Assembly (NCBI RefSeq): GCF_001708505.1
Contig: NZ_CP015992.1
Location: 1,116,001-1,180,000 of the forward strand
Length of the DNA stretch: 64,000 nt
Direction: 5' to 3'
DNA from: Pseudomonas sp. TCU-HL1
GTDB taxonomy: Bacteria; Pseudomonadota; Gammaproteobacteria; Pseudomonadales; Pseudomonadaceae
Positions 6,658 to 15,107 of this stretch are shown here, piece by piece. Made by a program: the position numbers and the translations under genes. The stretch's first letter is position 1, and each line of letters starts with the position of its first letter. The notes under the pieces were generated by a model. That model was not told the origin of the DNA. It ran no database searches and saw only the letters and a program-made list of their open reading frames with translations.

Positions 6658-9207
6658 GTGTTGAAGAAGACCCTGTTCCAGCTGCACTGGCTGTTCGGTA
6701 TCAGTGCCGGGCTGGTTCTGGCCCTCATGGGCATCACCGGGGCCGCCTACAGTTTCCAGGAGGAAATCCTCCGCCTGCTCAATCCTGAAACCCTGACGGT
6801 CGAGGTGCGCGACAGCGGGGTTCTGCCGCCGGCCGAGTTGGTGAGCAAGATCGAGGCAGCTGAAGGCAAGAAGGTCTCCGGCCTCTGGATAGAGACCCAC
6901 AGCGACCACGCCGCCCGTGTCTTCTTCACGCCACCGCCGGGCGAGCGTCGTGGTCCCATGCGTTACTTCGACCCCTACACCGGCGAACTCCTGGGCCAAC
7001 CGGCGGGCCAGCAGTTCTTCGGCCTGATGCTGCAGTTGCACCGCTTCCTCGCCATGGGCGAGTTCGGCAAGCAGATCACCGCCGCTTGTACCCTGATCCT
7101 GATCTTCTTCTGCCTGTCCGGTCTTTACATGCGCTGGCCGCGCAAGGCGACCAGCTGGCGTGCCTGGCTGACCCTCGACTGGTCGCGCAAGGGCCGCAGC
7201 TTCAATTGGGACCTGCACGCCGTGGCGGGTACCTGGTGCCTGGTGTTCTACCTCCTGGCTGCGCTGACCGGCCTGTTCTGGTCCTATGAGTGGTACCGAG
7301 ACGGCCTGAACCGGCTGCTTTCCGATGCGCCGGCCGGCCAACAGGGCAAGCCCGGCGAGCGCCGTGGCCGTCCCGGCGCGGAGCCGCCGTCCGGCCCGCC
7401 GCTGGTGGTGGACTACGACGCCGTGTGGAACAGCATCCGCGAAACTGCCGGCCCGACCCTGAGCGCCTACAACCTGCGCCTGCCACTGGTGGGTGGCAAG
7501 CCAGCGCAGGTGTTCTACCTGCTGGAGGATGCCGACCATCCCCGCGCCCTGAACCAGATCGTCCTGGACCCGGCCAGCGGCAAGGTGACGCGCAGCGACC
7601 GTTACACCGACAAGAGCTTCAAGGCCCAGCTGCTCACCAGCATCTACGCGTTGCACGTGGGCGAGTACTTCGGCCTGCCGGGCCGCATCCTGGTGATGCT
7701 CGCAAGCCTGAGCATGCCGCTGTTCTTCGTCACCGGTTGGCTGCTCTATCTCGATCGCCGTCGCAAGAAGCGTGCGATCAAGGCGGCCCGTGACGGCCTG
7801 TCCGAACACGGTGGCAAGGATTCCTGGCTGATCGGCTTCGCCAGCCAGAGCGGCCTGGCCGAACAACTGGCCTGGCAGAGCGCCGGCCAGCTCCAGGCTG
7901 CCGGCCTGCCCGTGCGCGTCGAGCCCCTGGCGGCGCTGGATAGCGGCACCCTGGCAGAGGCGCGCAATGCGCTCTTCGTGGTCAGCACCTTTGGAGACGG
8001 CGAAGCACCGGACAACGCCCGTGGTTTCGAGCGCAAGGTGCTTGGCCAGGCGTCGCAACTCGCCGGGCTGCGCTTTGCCGTGCTGGCCCTGGGTGATCGC
8101 CAGTACGAACAGTTCTGTGGCTTCGGCCGGCGTTTGCAGGCCTGGCTCAAAGGGCAGGGCGCCAGCCAGCTGTTCGCCCCGGTCGAAGTGGACAATGGTG
8201 ACAGCGGCGCCCTGCAACAGTGGCAGCAGCAGCTGGCCCAGGTTTCCGGCAGCGCCGCGCTAACGCCCTGGAGCGGTCCTGCCTTCGAAACCTGGACCCT
8301 GGACAGTCGCGAACACCTCAATCCGGGCAGCCAGGGTGAATCCACCTGGATGCTGCGTCTGCGTGCTCCGGCGAGTAGCCAGGTGGACTGGCAGGCCGGC
8401 GACCTGGTGGAAATCCTTCCGCGCCAGGCTGAACCCCGTATCCAGGCCTGGCTCGACCAGCACCATCTGGACGGCGACGCCCAAGTGGAGCTGGACGGTC
8501 AGCGCCAGTCGCTGCGCCAGGCCCTGGCCGGGCGCCTGCTGCCGAACTCCTTCGAGCACCTCGTTGGCCTGCATCCGCAAGCGTTGGTGCAGGCGCTGAT
8601 CGGCCTCTCCGTGCGCCAGTACTCCATTGCCTCGCTGGCCAGCGACGGCGCGCTGGAGCTGATCGTGCGTCAGGAGCAGCATGCCGACGGCAGCCTGGGC
8701 ATCGCCTCCGGCTGGCTGACCCACTACCTGCCCGAGGGCGCCGCCGTGCCGTTGCGCCTGCGTCGTAACAGCCGCTTCCACCTGGTCGATGAAGACGGTC
8801 CGCTGATCTTCATCGGCAACGGCACCGGGCTCGCCGGCTTGCGCAGCCTGCTCAAGGCCGCCATCGCTGAGGGCCGCAACCGCAACTGGCTGTTGTTCGG
8901 CGAGCGCAACCAGGCCCACGACTTCTACTGCCGCGAAGAGCTGCAGGGCTGGCTGGCCAAGGGTGAGCTGCAACGCCTGGACCTCGCTTTCTCCCGCGAC
9001 CAGGCCGAGAAAGTCTACGTGCAGGACCGCCTGCGCGAAGCCGCCGACGAACTGCGTACGTGGTTGGATGACGGCGCGGTGATCTACGTCTGCGGCAGCT
9101 TGCAGGGCATGGCCGAAGGCGTCGATCAGGCCCTTCGCGACATCCTTGGCGCTGATGCGCTGCAGCAACTGGGTGATGAAGGTCGCTACCGCCGCGATGT
9201 CTACTGA
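6658..9207 (+). CDS. piuB: PepSY membrane domain fused to sulfite-reductase-type flavoprotein
   Basis: Predicted inner-membrane oxidoreductase, probably reducing ferric iron delivered by siderophores. Residues 1 to about 375 form a PepSY-associated TM domain: helices at about 10-30, 140-155, 190-210 and 340-365, with several conserved histidines. Residues about 385-530 are a flavodoxin-like FMN domain (IGFASQSGLAEQLAW, STFGDGEAPDNARGF, LGDRQYEQFCGFG). The rest is a ferredoxin-NADP reductase type FAD/NAD(P)H module (RQYSIAS, GNGTGLAGLRSLL, LLFGERNQAHDFY, VYVCGS). Length is 849 residues, close to the P. aeruginosa homologue as I recall it. GTG 6658 is preceded by GAGGG seven bases away. The gene lies directly after the receptor with its own matching promoter. 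Confidence 0.88.
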   Translation: MLKKTLFQLHWLFGISAGLVLALMGITGAAYSFQEEILRLLNPETLTVEVRDSGVLPPAELVSKIEAAEGKKVSGLWIETHSDHAARVFFTPPPGERRGPMRYFDPYTGELLGQPAGQQFFGLMLQLHRFLAMGEFGKQITAACTLILIFFCLSGLYMRWPRKATSWRAWLTLDWSRKGRSFNWDLHAVAGTWCLVFYLLAALTGLFWSYEWYRDGLNRLLSDAPAGQQGKPGERRGRPGAEPPSGPPLVVDYDAVWNSIRETAGPTLSAYNLRLPLVGGKPAQVFYLLEDADHPRALNQIVLDPASGKVTRSDRYTDKSFKAQLLTSIYALHVGEYFGLPGRILVMLASLSMPLFFVTGWLLYLDRRRKKRAIKAARDGLSEHGGKDSWLIGFASQSGLAEQLAWQSAGQLQAAGLPVRVEPLAALDSGTLAEARNALFVVSTFGDGEAPDNARGFERKVLGQASQLAGLRFAVLALGDRQYEQFCGFGRRLQAWLKGQGASQLFAPVEVDNGDSGALQQWQQQLAQVSGSAALTPWSGPAFETWTLDSREHLNPGSQGESTWMLRLRAPASSQVDWQAGDLVEILPRQAEPRIQAWLDQHHLDGDAQVELDGQRQSLRQALAGRLLPNSFEHLVGLHPQALVQALIGLSVRQYSIASLASDGALELIVRQEQHADGSLGIASGWLTHYLPEGAAVPLRLRRNSRFHLVDEDGPLIFIGNGTGLAGLRSLLKAAIAEGRNRNWLLFGERNQAHDFYCREELQGWLAKGELQRLDLAFSRDQAEKVYVQDRLREAADELRTWLDDGAVIYVCGSLQGMAEGVDQALRDILGADALQQLGDEGRYRRDVY

Positions 9208-9311
9208 TTGGACGGGGTGACGACGTCACCGAGTGATCCTCTTGCGTTTCTCCCCTCTCCCGGCGGGAGAGGGGTTCGCTCAAGGGCAGACCTTCGGCCT
9301 GCTTGGCGAAT

Positions 9312-9530
9312 GAATTCGCCCCTACAAGGAGCGCCACGGTCCGAGATTGGCACGGACGGCCCCCTCTCCCTTCAGGGAGAGGGTTGGGGAGAGGGTGCTG
9401 TGCATCGCGAACGAATTCGCCCCTACAAGGAGCGCCATGGCCCGAGACCGGCACGGACTGCCCCCTCTCCCTTCAGGGAGAGGGTTGGGGAGAGGGTGCT
9501 TTGCATCGCGAATGAATTCGCTCCTACAAG
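9312..9530 (+). repeat. Two 101-bp tandem repeats plus partial third
   Basis: The unit begins GAATTCGCCCCTACAAGG at 9312 and 9413, with a partial copy (GAATTCGCTCCTACAAGG) from 9514. Each full unit also holds a CCCCTCTCCC...GGGTTGGGGAGAGGGTGCT block with a small hairpin around CTCCCTTCAGGGAG. The copies differ at only a few bases. Short ORFs cross the repeat in several frames, but none has a recognisable product. The rest of the 352-base gap (9208-9559) holds another CCCTCTCC/GGAGAGGGG hairpin near 9253-9275 and no gene. Confidence 0.85.
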
Positions 9531-9559
9531 GCTGCCGGCTTTTAGCCATAATCCGCTAC

Positions 9560-10306
9560 ATGAACAGACGAATCCTGCTGAACTGCGACATGGGTGAAAG
9601 CTTCGGCGCCTGGCGGATGGGCGACGACGAGCACGCCATGCCGCTGGTGGACCAAGCGAATCTCGCCTGCGGCTTCCACGCCGCCGACCCCCTGACCATG
9701 CAGCGCACCGTCGAGCTGGCGCTGCGTCACGGTGTGCGCATCGGCGCCCATCCGGCTTATCCGGATCTCGCCGGGTTCGGCCGGCGCCACATGGCCTGCT
9801 CGCCGGAAGAGGTCCGAGCCCAGGTGCTCTACCAGATCGGCGCCCTGGAGGCCTTCTGCCGTGCGGTCGGCACCCAGGTGGCCTATGTGAAGCCCCATGG
9901 CGCCCTGTACAACGACCTGGTGCGGGATGACGCACTGCTGGCCGCCGTACTTGATGCCTGCGCCAGCTATCGCAAGGGCCTGCCGCTGATGGTCCTGGCC
10001 CTGGCCGATAACAGCCGCGAGTTGCAACTGGCAGACGCCGCCGACGTGCCGTTGATGTTCGAGGCCTTCGCCGACCGTGCCTATCTCTCCGACGGTCAAC
10101 TGACACCCCGGCGCATGGCCGGGGCCGTGCACCATGACCCGGAGCGTATCCTCGACCAGGCCCTGGCCATCGCTGCCGGCGAACCCTTCCCGGATATCGA
10201 TGGCAAGTCGCTGCGGCTTACCGCTGACAGTCTCTGCGTGCATGGCGACAACCCTGAATCCCTGGCGGTATTGCGCCGTCTGCGAGGCAAGCTGGACGCC
10301 CTATGA
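9560..10306 (+). CDS. pxpA: 5-oxoprolinase subunit A (LamB/YcsF family)
   Basis: One of three subunits of the bacterial ATP-dependent 5-oxoprolinase, which opens pyroglutamate to glutamate. The product is 248 residues. Family motifs are LNCDMGESFG at residue 6, ANLACGFHAADP, IGAHPAYPDLAGFGRR, and YVKPHGALYND, which hold the histidines and acids of a TIM-barrel active site; SLCVHGDNP lies near the C-terminus. ATG 9560 gives the conserved start; the longer frame opening at 9347 would run through the tandem repeat and is rejected. The stop overlaps the start of pxpB by four bases (ATGA), so translation is probably coupled. Confidence 0.92.
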   Translation: MNRRILLNCDMGESFGAWRMGDDEHAMPLVDQANLACGFHAADPLTMQRTVELALRHGVRIGAHPAYPDLAGFGRRHMACSPEEVRAQVLYQIGALEAFCRAVGTQVAYVKPHGALYNDLVRDDALLAAVLDACASYRKGLPLMVLALADNSRELQLADAADVPLMFEAFADRAYLSDGQLTPRRMAGAVHHDPERILDQALAIAAGEPFPDIDGKSLRLTADSLCVHGDNPESLAVLRRLRGKLDAL

Positions 10307-10980
10307 TCCGCCTCGAGCCCGCGGGCGCCGAAGCCTTGCTGCTGGTGCTGGCCGACGAACCGGACGCCCTGCTGCCGCAGCGCATCGCCACGCTGGCCGA
10401 GACGCTGCGTCAGCAGGCGGGTGACCTGCTTCTGGACCTGGTGCCTGGCTGGACCACCCTGCTGCTGCACTTCGACCTGACCCGCACCGACCACCAGGCC
10501 CTGGCCCAGCTCATCGAGCCGTTGCTTGAAGCCTGGCTGGTGGCGCCTGCCGCGACCGACGCTGGCCGGCTGCATGAAATCCCCATCTGGTACTGCGGCG
10601 AGGACCTGGCCTGGGTGGCCGAGTCCTGCAGCCTGTCCGTGGGCGAGCTGGTGGATATCCACAGCAGCGCCGAATACCGGGTCGGTGCCATCGGCTTCTC
10701 GCCGGGTTTCGCCTATCTCGGTGGTCTCGATTCGCGTCTGTCCCTGCCGCGTCGCAGCAGTCCGCGCCTGCGTGTACCGGCCGGGAGCCTGGCCATCGCC
10801 GAACGGCAGACGGCTATTTATCCACAGGCATCGCCTGGCGGCTGGCACTTGCTGGGTCGCTGTCCCTGGCGGCTGTTCGACGCCCGCCGCGAGCCGCCAT
10901 GCCCGCTGGCCCTGGGTGATCGGGTGCGTTTCTTCGGGATCGACGAAGCTCGCTACCGCGCCGAAGGAGGTGAGGCATGA
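10303..10980 (+). CDS. pxpB: 5-oxoprolinase subunit B (KipI family)
   Basis: 225 residues. Matches the family called KipI in Bacillus, which includes allophanate hydrolase subunit 1 and the 5-oxoprolinase subunit PxpB. Typical blocks are EIPIWYCGEDL, VGELVDIHSSAEYRVGAIGFSPGFAYLGGLD, the PRRSSPRLRVPAGSLAIAE loop and a final GGWHLLGRCPWRLFD. It overlaps pxpA and pxpC by four bases each (ATGA), and the three form a tight operon. An anti-kinase regulatory role like Bacillus KipI is less likely given the pxpA partner. Confidence 0.9.
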   Translation: MIRLEPAGAEALLLVLADEPDALLPQRIATLAETLRQQAGDLLLDLVPGWTTLLLHFDLTRTDHQALAQLIEPLLEAWLVAPAATDAGRLHEIPIWYCGEDLAWVAESCSLSVGELVDIHSSAEYRVGAIGFSPGFAYLGGLDSRLSLPRRSSPRLRVPAGSLAIAERQTAIYPQASPGGWHLLGRCPWRLFDARREPPCPLALGDRVRFFGIDEARYRAEGGEA

Positions 10981-11897
10981 GTGCCCTGAGGGTGATCAAG
11001 CCCGGCCCCCTGAGCGTGCTGCAGGACACCGGCCGCCACGGCTGGCAGCATCTGGGGATATCCCCAGCGGGCCCCATGGACCCGCTGGCGGCGGCCTGGG
11101 CCAATCGGCTGCTGGGCAATCCACGACGTTGTGCGGTGCTGGAAATTGCCTTGGGCGGCGTAGAGCTGGAGGCAGAGGACGCGCTCTGGGTGGCCGTGAC
11201 CGGCGCCGACATGCCGTTGAATGTCGATGGCGAACCACGCCTTGGCGGGTCACGTTTCCGCCTGGAGGCCGGGCAGCGCTTGCAGATCGGTTACGCCCGC
11301 AGTGGCCAGCGCGCCTACCTGGCACTGGTGGACGGCATCCGCGCCGAACCGGTGCTGGGCAGTGTCGCCTGCCAGCTGCGCGAAGGCCTGGGCGGGTTGG
11401 ACGGGGAGGGCGCCCGGTTGGCAGAGGGTGATCTGCTGTTGGGCGGGAGCGCCGAGTTCCCTCGCGGCGCCAGCGTGCCCTGGCCGTGGCAGCCGGATTA
11501 CAAGGCGGCACAGGTCTTGCGGGTGATCATCGGCGGCGATGCCGCCAGCTTCGACGCGGAACAGGCCCGGGCCTTCTTCGAGGGTGGTTGGCTGCTCAGC
11601 CCGCATTCCGATCGCATGGGCGCCCGCTTGCAGGGCGAGCCGCTGGTCGCGCCGCAACGGCAGTGGTCCCAAGGCGTGGTCAGCGGCGCCATCCAGGTGC
11701 CGCCGGATGGCCAGCCGATCATCCTGATGGCCGACCGCCAGACCATGGGCGGCTATCCCATTCTCGGCTGGGTCCATGCCCTTGACCTGGGGCGGCTGGC
11801 GCAATGCCCGGCCAACCAGGTGCTGCGCTTCACCGTGATGAGCCTGGACGATTCCCAGGACGAGCTGCGGGAGTTCTATCGCTTCTTCGGGCGGTAG
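10977..11897 (+). CDS. pxpC: 5-oxoprolinase subunit C (biotin-dependent carboxyltransferase family)
   Basis: 306 residues, KipA/allophanate hydrolase subunit 2 domain. Motifs include VIKPGPLSVLQDTGRHGWQ at the N-terminus, GISPAGPMDPLAAAWANRLLGN, SDRMGARLQGEPL and the DRQTMGGYPILGWV block near the end. It completes the PxpABC set. Although the domain is often annotated as biotin-dependent carboxyltransferase, the full pxpA-pxpB-pxpC order points to oxoproline use. The substrate fits the neighbouring peptide uptake and peptidase genes, since pyroglutamate arises from peptide turnover. Confidence 0.9.
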   Translation: MSALRVIKPGPLSVLQDTGRHGWQHLGISPAGPMDPLAAAWANRLLGNPRRCAVLEIALGGVELEAEDALWVAVTGADMPLNVDGEPRLGGSRFRLEAGQRLQIGYARSGQRAYLALVDGIRAEPVLGSVACQLREGLGGLDGEGARLAEGDLLLGGSAEFPRGASVPWPWQPDYKAAQVLRVIIGGDAASFDAEQARAFFEGGWLLSPHSDRMGARLQGEPLVAPQRQWSQGVVSGAIQVPPDGQPIILMADRQTMGGYPILGWVHALDLGRLAQCPANQVLRFTVMSLDDSQDELREFYRFFGR

Positions 11898-11986
11898 GGG
11901 ATGTCGTTCCTTTCGGTAAAGGCTTCAACGGCAGATGTGGACCACGCTTCATCGGTCCACCATTCGTGACCTGGCTTGGCGTCGAT

Positions 11987-12011
11987 GGTGGATGGAAAAG
12001 CGCCATCCACC
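11987..12011. repeat. Dispersed hairpin repeat, GGTGGATGG family, copy 1
   Basis: GGTGGATGG (11987-11995) and CCATCCACC (12003-12011) flank AAAAGCG and are followed by CTACA. A second copy with GGTGGATGT/ACATCCACC around GAAAAGCG lies at 28559-28584. Both are intergenic. Confidence 0.6.
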
Positions 12012-12063
12012 CTACATGGCTGTGGGAGATTCCATGTCAATCAGCCATGTATCGGCCCCGCAC

Positions 12064-12096
12064 GTTGGGCTTCGCGGAGCTCAGCCACAACCTACC
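12064..12096. repeat. Dispersed hairpin repeat, GTTGGGCTTCGC family, copy 2
   Basis: GTTGGGCTTCGCGGAGCTCAG...CAACCTACC resembles the copy at 909-941. It lies at the 3' side of dppF and could also act as a weak terminator for that operon. The rest of the 208-base gap after pxpC shows only the repeat at 11987. Confidence 0.5.
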
Positions 12097-12105
12097 AGAG
12101 CCGCA

Positions 12106-13077
12106 TCAGCCGTTGATGCTCTCCACGTTGTGGCAGGCCACCTGGCGGGCGTCGAGCAGGCGCAGTTGCGGTTCTTCCACCTTGCAGCGCTCGGTGGCGT
12201 AGGGGCAGCGCTTGTGGAAGGCGCAGCCAGGTGGCGGGTCGAGCGGGTTGGGCAGTTCGCCGGCGATCTTGATCTTCGGCTTGCTCGGGTCCGGATGAAT
12301 GGCCGGCGTGGCCGAGAGCAGGGCGCGGGTATACGGATGCAGCGGACGCTCGTAGATCAGCTCGCTGGGGCCCATCTCCACCGGGCGGCCGAGGTACATC
12401 ACCAGCACGTCGTTGGCGACGTGGCGTACCACCGCGAGGTTGTGGGAAATGAACACGTAGCCGGTGTTGTAGCGTTCCTGCAGGTCCATGAAGAGGTTGA
12501 GCACCTGGGCCTGGATGGACACGTCCAGCGCCGAGGTAGGCTCGTCCGCCACCAGTACCTTGGGGGTGAGCATCATGGCGCGGGCCAGTGCGATGCGCTG
12601 GCGCTGGCCGCCGGAGAACATGTGCGGGTAGCGCTGGAAGTGCTCGGGGCGCAGGCCCACCTGCATCATCATCGCCTGCACCTGTTCGCGACGCTCGGCG
12701 CGGGACAGACCGGTGTTGATCACCAGCGGTTCGGCCAACTGGTCACCCACCTTCTGCCGCGGATTGAGCGAGGCATAGGGGTTCTGGAAGACCATCTGCA
12801 CGTCGCGGCGCAGCTGCTTGCGTTCGTCCTTGCTGGCGCCCGCCACTTCGCGGCCGGCGATCTGCAGCGAGCCGGAGGAGGGTTCCTCGATCAGGGTCAG
12901 CGCGCGTGCCAGGGTGGACTTGCCGCAGCCGGATTCGCCGACCACGGCCAGGGTCTTGCCGGCCTCCAGCTCGAAGGACACGCCGTTCAGGGCGCGCACC
13001 AGGGCGTTGGGCTTGAACAGGCCACGGGACACTTCGTAGTAGCGGTGCAGGTCTCGGGCGGTCAGTACGGCACTCAT
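12106..13077 (-). CDS. dppF: Di/oligopeptide ABC transporter ATP-binding protein
   Basis: One of two cytoplasmic ATPases that drive dipeptide import. 323 residues. Walker A GESGCGKST lies at residues 47-55, the signature is FSGGQRQRIALARAM, and Walker B is VLVADEPTSALD followed by the switch histidine in FISHNL. The C-terminal oligopeptide-transporter extension carries cysteines (CAFHKRCPYATERC) that in relatives bind an Fe-S cluster or metal. The start overlaps the end of dppD by four bases. It is the last gene of the - strand operon dppBCDF. Confidence 0.93.
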   Translation of the reverse strand: MSAVLTARDLHRYYEVSRGLFKPNALVRALNGVSFELEAGKTLAVVGESGCGKSTLARALTLIEEPSSGSLQIAGREVAGASKDERKQLRRDVQMVFQNPYASLNPRQKVGDQLAEPLVINTGLSRAERREQVQAMMMQVGLRPEHFQRYPHMFSGGQRQRIALARAMMLTPKVLVADEPTSALDVSIQAQVLNLFMDLQERYNTGYVFISHNLAVVRHVANDVLVMYLGRPVEMGPSELIYERPLHPYTRALLSATPAIHPDPSKPKIKIAGELPNPLDPPPGCAFHKRCPYATERCKVEEPQLRLLDARQVACHNVESING

Positions 13078-14048
13078 CGCGCCACCTCGATCAGGTTAAG
13101 GGGGTAGAAGCAGCGCACGGCGCCATGGGCGTGGGTGTCCAGCGTCGGCCGCTGGGCCACGCAGTTGGCCTGGCCATAGGGGCAGCGCGGCGACAGCAGG
13201 CAGCCGTGGGGCCGGTCGTAGCGGCCGGGGACGATGCCGGGTAGCGTGGACAGGCGGTGGGCGCCGAGGCTGTGCTCGGGAATCGCCTTGAGCAGGGCTT
13301 CGGTATAGGGATGGGTCGGCGCATCGAACAGGCGCGGCACTTCGCCGATCTCCACGGCTTGGCCGGCGTACATTACGCAGACGCGGTCGGCGGTTTCGGC
13401 GACCACGGCCAGGTCATGGGTGATCAGCACCAGGGCCATGTCCTGATCGCGCTGCAGGTCCAGCAGCAGGTCCATGATCTGTGCCTGGATGGTCACGTCC
13501 AGCGCAGTGGTGGGTTCGTCGGCGATCAGCAGCTTCGGCTCGGCAGCAATGGCCATGGCGATGGCCACGCGCTGGCTCATGCCGCCGGAGAGCTGATGCG
13601 GATAGGCGTCGAGCCGGCTGGCAGCGCCGGGGATTTCCACCCGTTCCAGCAGTTGCAGGGCGCGTTGGCGGGCGGCCTTGCCCTTCAGGCCCATGTGCTG
13701 GTGCAGCACTTCCTCGATCTGGAAGCCCACGGTGTAACTGGGGTTGAGGGCGGTCATCGGATCCTGGAAGACCATCGCCAGGTCCTTGCCCACGATGTGC
13801 CGGCGTTGCTTGCCCTTGAGCGTGAGCATGTCGTGGCCGTCGAAGCGCAGGCTGTCGGCGCTGATGCGGCCGGGGGCGTCGATCAGGCCCATCAGGGCCA
13901 TCATGGTCACCGACTTGCCGGAGCCGGATTCGCCGACGATGGCCAGCACTTCGCCCTTGTTCACCGATAGGTCGAGGCCGTCCACCACCGGGACGGCATT
14001 GGCGTCGCCGAAGCGCACGCTGAGGTTTCTGATTTCAAGGAGGCTCAT
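13074..14048 (-). CDS. dppD: Di/oligopeptide ABC transporter ATP-binding protein
   Basis: Second ATPase of the peptide transporter, 324 residues. Walker A is GESGSGKSV near residue 40, the signature is LSGGMSQRVAIAMAI, and Walker B is LLIADEPTTALD, with the switch in LITHDLAVV. The C-terminal peptide-transporter domain includes CLLSPRCPYGQANC. The ATG at 14046-14048 gives the usual MSLLEIRNLSVRF start. A 117-base gap with a REP-like element separates it from dppC, so transcript stability may differ between the permease and ATPase halves. Confidence 0.93.
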   Translation of the reverse strand: MSLLEIRNLSVRFGDANAVPVVDGLDLSVNKGEVLAIVGESGSGKSVTMMALMGLIDAPGRISADSLRFDGHDMLTLKGKQRRHIVGKDLAMVFQDPMTALNPSYTVGFQIEEVLHQHMGLKGKAARQRALQLLERVEIPGAASRLDAYPHQLSGGMSQRVAIAMAIAAEPKLLIADEPTTALDVTIQAQIMDLLLDLQRDQDMALVLITHDLAVVAETADRVCVMYAGQAVEIGEVPRLFDAPTHPYTEALLKAIPEHSLGAHRLSTLPGIVPGRYDRPHGCLLSPRCPYGQANCVAQRPTLDTHAHGAVRCFYPLNLIEVAR

Positions 14049-14067
14049 GCGTGTTGCTCCAGCCCGT

Positions 14068-14120
14068 GGTGCGCGCAGCGCACCCTACAAAGGTCGGCTG
14101 TAGGGTGCGCCGTGCGCACC
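14068..14120. repeat. REP-like inverted repeat, GTAGGGTGCGC family, copy 2
   Basis: Arms at 14068-14088 and 14100-14120 are 21 bases long with two mismatches and an 11-base centre. It lies inside the dpp operon between dppC and dppD, where such hairpins can protect upstream mRNA or attenuate reading. Confidence 0.8.
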
Positions 14121-14165
14121 GGACCGATGATGTGCTTGGATAGGGAGTCGTTCATGGCGGGCTCC

Positions 14166-15077
14166 TCAGACTGCATTCTTGAGTTTCGGGTCCAGCGCAT
14201 CGCGCAGGCCGTCGCCCATCAGGTTGATCGCCAGCACGCTGAGCAGGATGGTCAGGCCGGGCAGCGAGACCACCCACCAGGCGCGTTCGATGTAGTCGCG
14301 CGCGGAGGCCAGCATGGTGCCCCACTCGGGAGTGGGCGGCTGCACGCCAAGGCCGAGGAAGCCCAGGGCGGCAGCATCGAGGATGGCCGAGGAGAAGCTC
14401 AGGGTGGCCTGGACAATCAGCGGCGCCATGCAGTTGGGCAGCACGGTGACGAACATCAGGCGCAGCAGGCCGGCGCCAGCCAGGCGCGAGGCGGTGACGT
14501 AGTCGCGGTTCAGCTCGCCCATGACCGAGGCGCGGGTCAGGCGCACGTAGGACGGCAGGGACACCACGGCGATGGCGATCACGGTGTTGATCAGGCCTGG
14601 GCCGAGGATGGCGACGATGGCCACCGCCAGCAGCAGCGAGGGCAGGGCCAGCATGATGTCCATCACGCGCATGATCGACGGGCCCAGCAGGCGCGGGAAG
14701 AAACCCGCCACCAGGCCGAGGAGGATGCCGGGGATCAGCGACATCACCACCGAAGACAGGCCGATCAGCAGGGACAGGCGGGCGCCATGGATCAGGCGCG
14801 AGAGCACATCGCGGCCGAGTTCGTCGGTGCCGAGCAGGAACTGCGCCTGGCCGCCCTCCAGCCAGACCGGCGGGGTCAGCAGGAAGTCGCGGAACTGCTC
14901 GCTCGGGTCATGGGGGGCGACCCACGGGGCGAACAGTGCGCAGAAGACGATCAGGACCATGAAAGCGAGGCCGCCGACAGCGCCCTTGTTGTGGGCAAAG
15001 GCCTTCCAGAACTCCTTCAGTGGTGAAGGGTAGAGGATGCTCGGGTCAGTGGCCGGGAGGTTGGTAACCATATTCAT
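14166..15077 (-). CDS. dppC: Di/oligopeptide ABC transporter permease
   Basis: Inner-membrane permease, 303 residues. An N-terminal helix (about 35-55) carries the OppC-type leader, followed by five helices. The family loop motif for the ATPase is present as VSLPSYVRLTRASVMGELNRDYVTASRLAGAG. A GGAGAG ribosome site stands before the start at 15077; a second in-frame ATG two codons in is possible. It is paired with dppB 30 bases upstream. Confidence 0.92.
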   Translation of the reverse strand: MNMVTNLPATDPSILYPSPLKEFWKAFAHNKGAVGGLAFMVLIVFCALFAPWVAPHDPSEQFRDFLLTPPVWLEGGQAQFLLGTDELGRDVLSRLIHGARLSLLIGLSSVVMSLIPGILLGLVAGFFPRLLGPSIMRVMDIMLALPSLLLAVAIVAILGPGLINTVIAIAVVSLPSYVRLTRASVMGELNRDYVTASRLAGAGLLRLMFVTVLPNCMAPLIVQATLSFSSAILDAAALGFLGLGVQPPTPEWGTMLASARDYIERAWWVVSLPGLTILLSVLAINLMGDGLRDALDPKLKNAV

Positions 15078-15107
15078 TCATCTCTCCAGAGAACCTGTCC
15101 AGGGCCA

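Noticed and set aside
6553..8217. 554-codon antisense frame over the PepSY flavoprotein
   Set aside because: Same reason; the + strand gene has intact motifs throughout.
9312..9530. Possible CRISPR array
   Set aside because: The repeat is 101 bases, tandem with no unique spacers, and no cas genes are near.
9347..9559. Extended N-terminus of pxpA
   Set aside because: The added sequence is a translation of the tandem repeat, and the family starts at MNRRILLNCDMGE.
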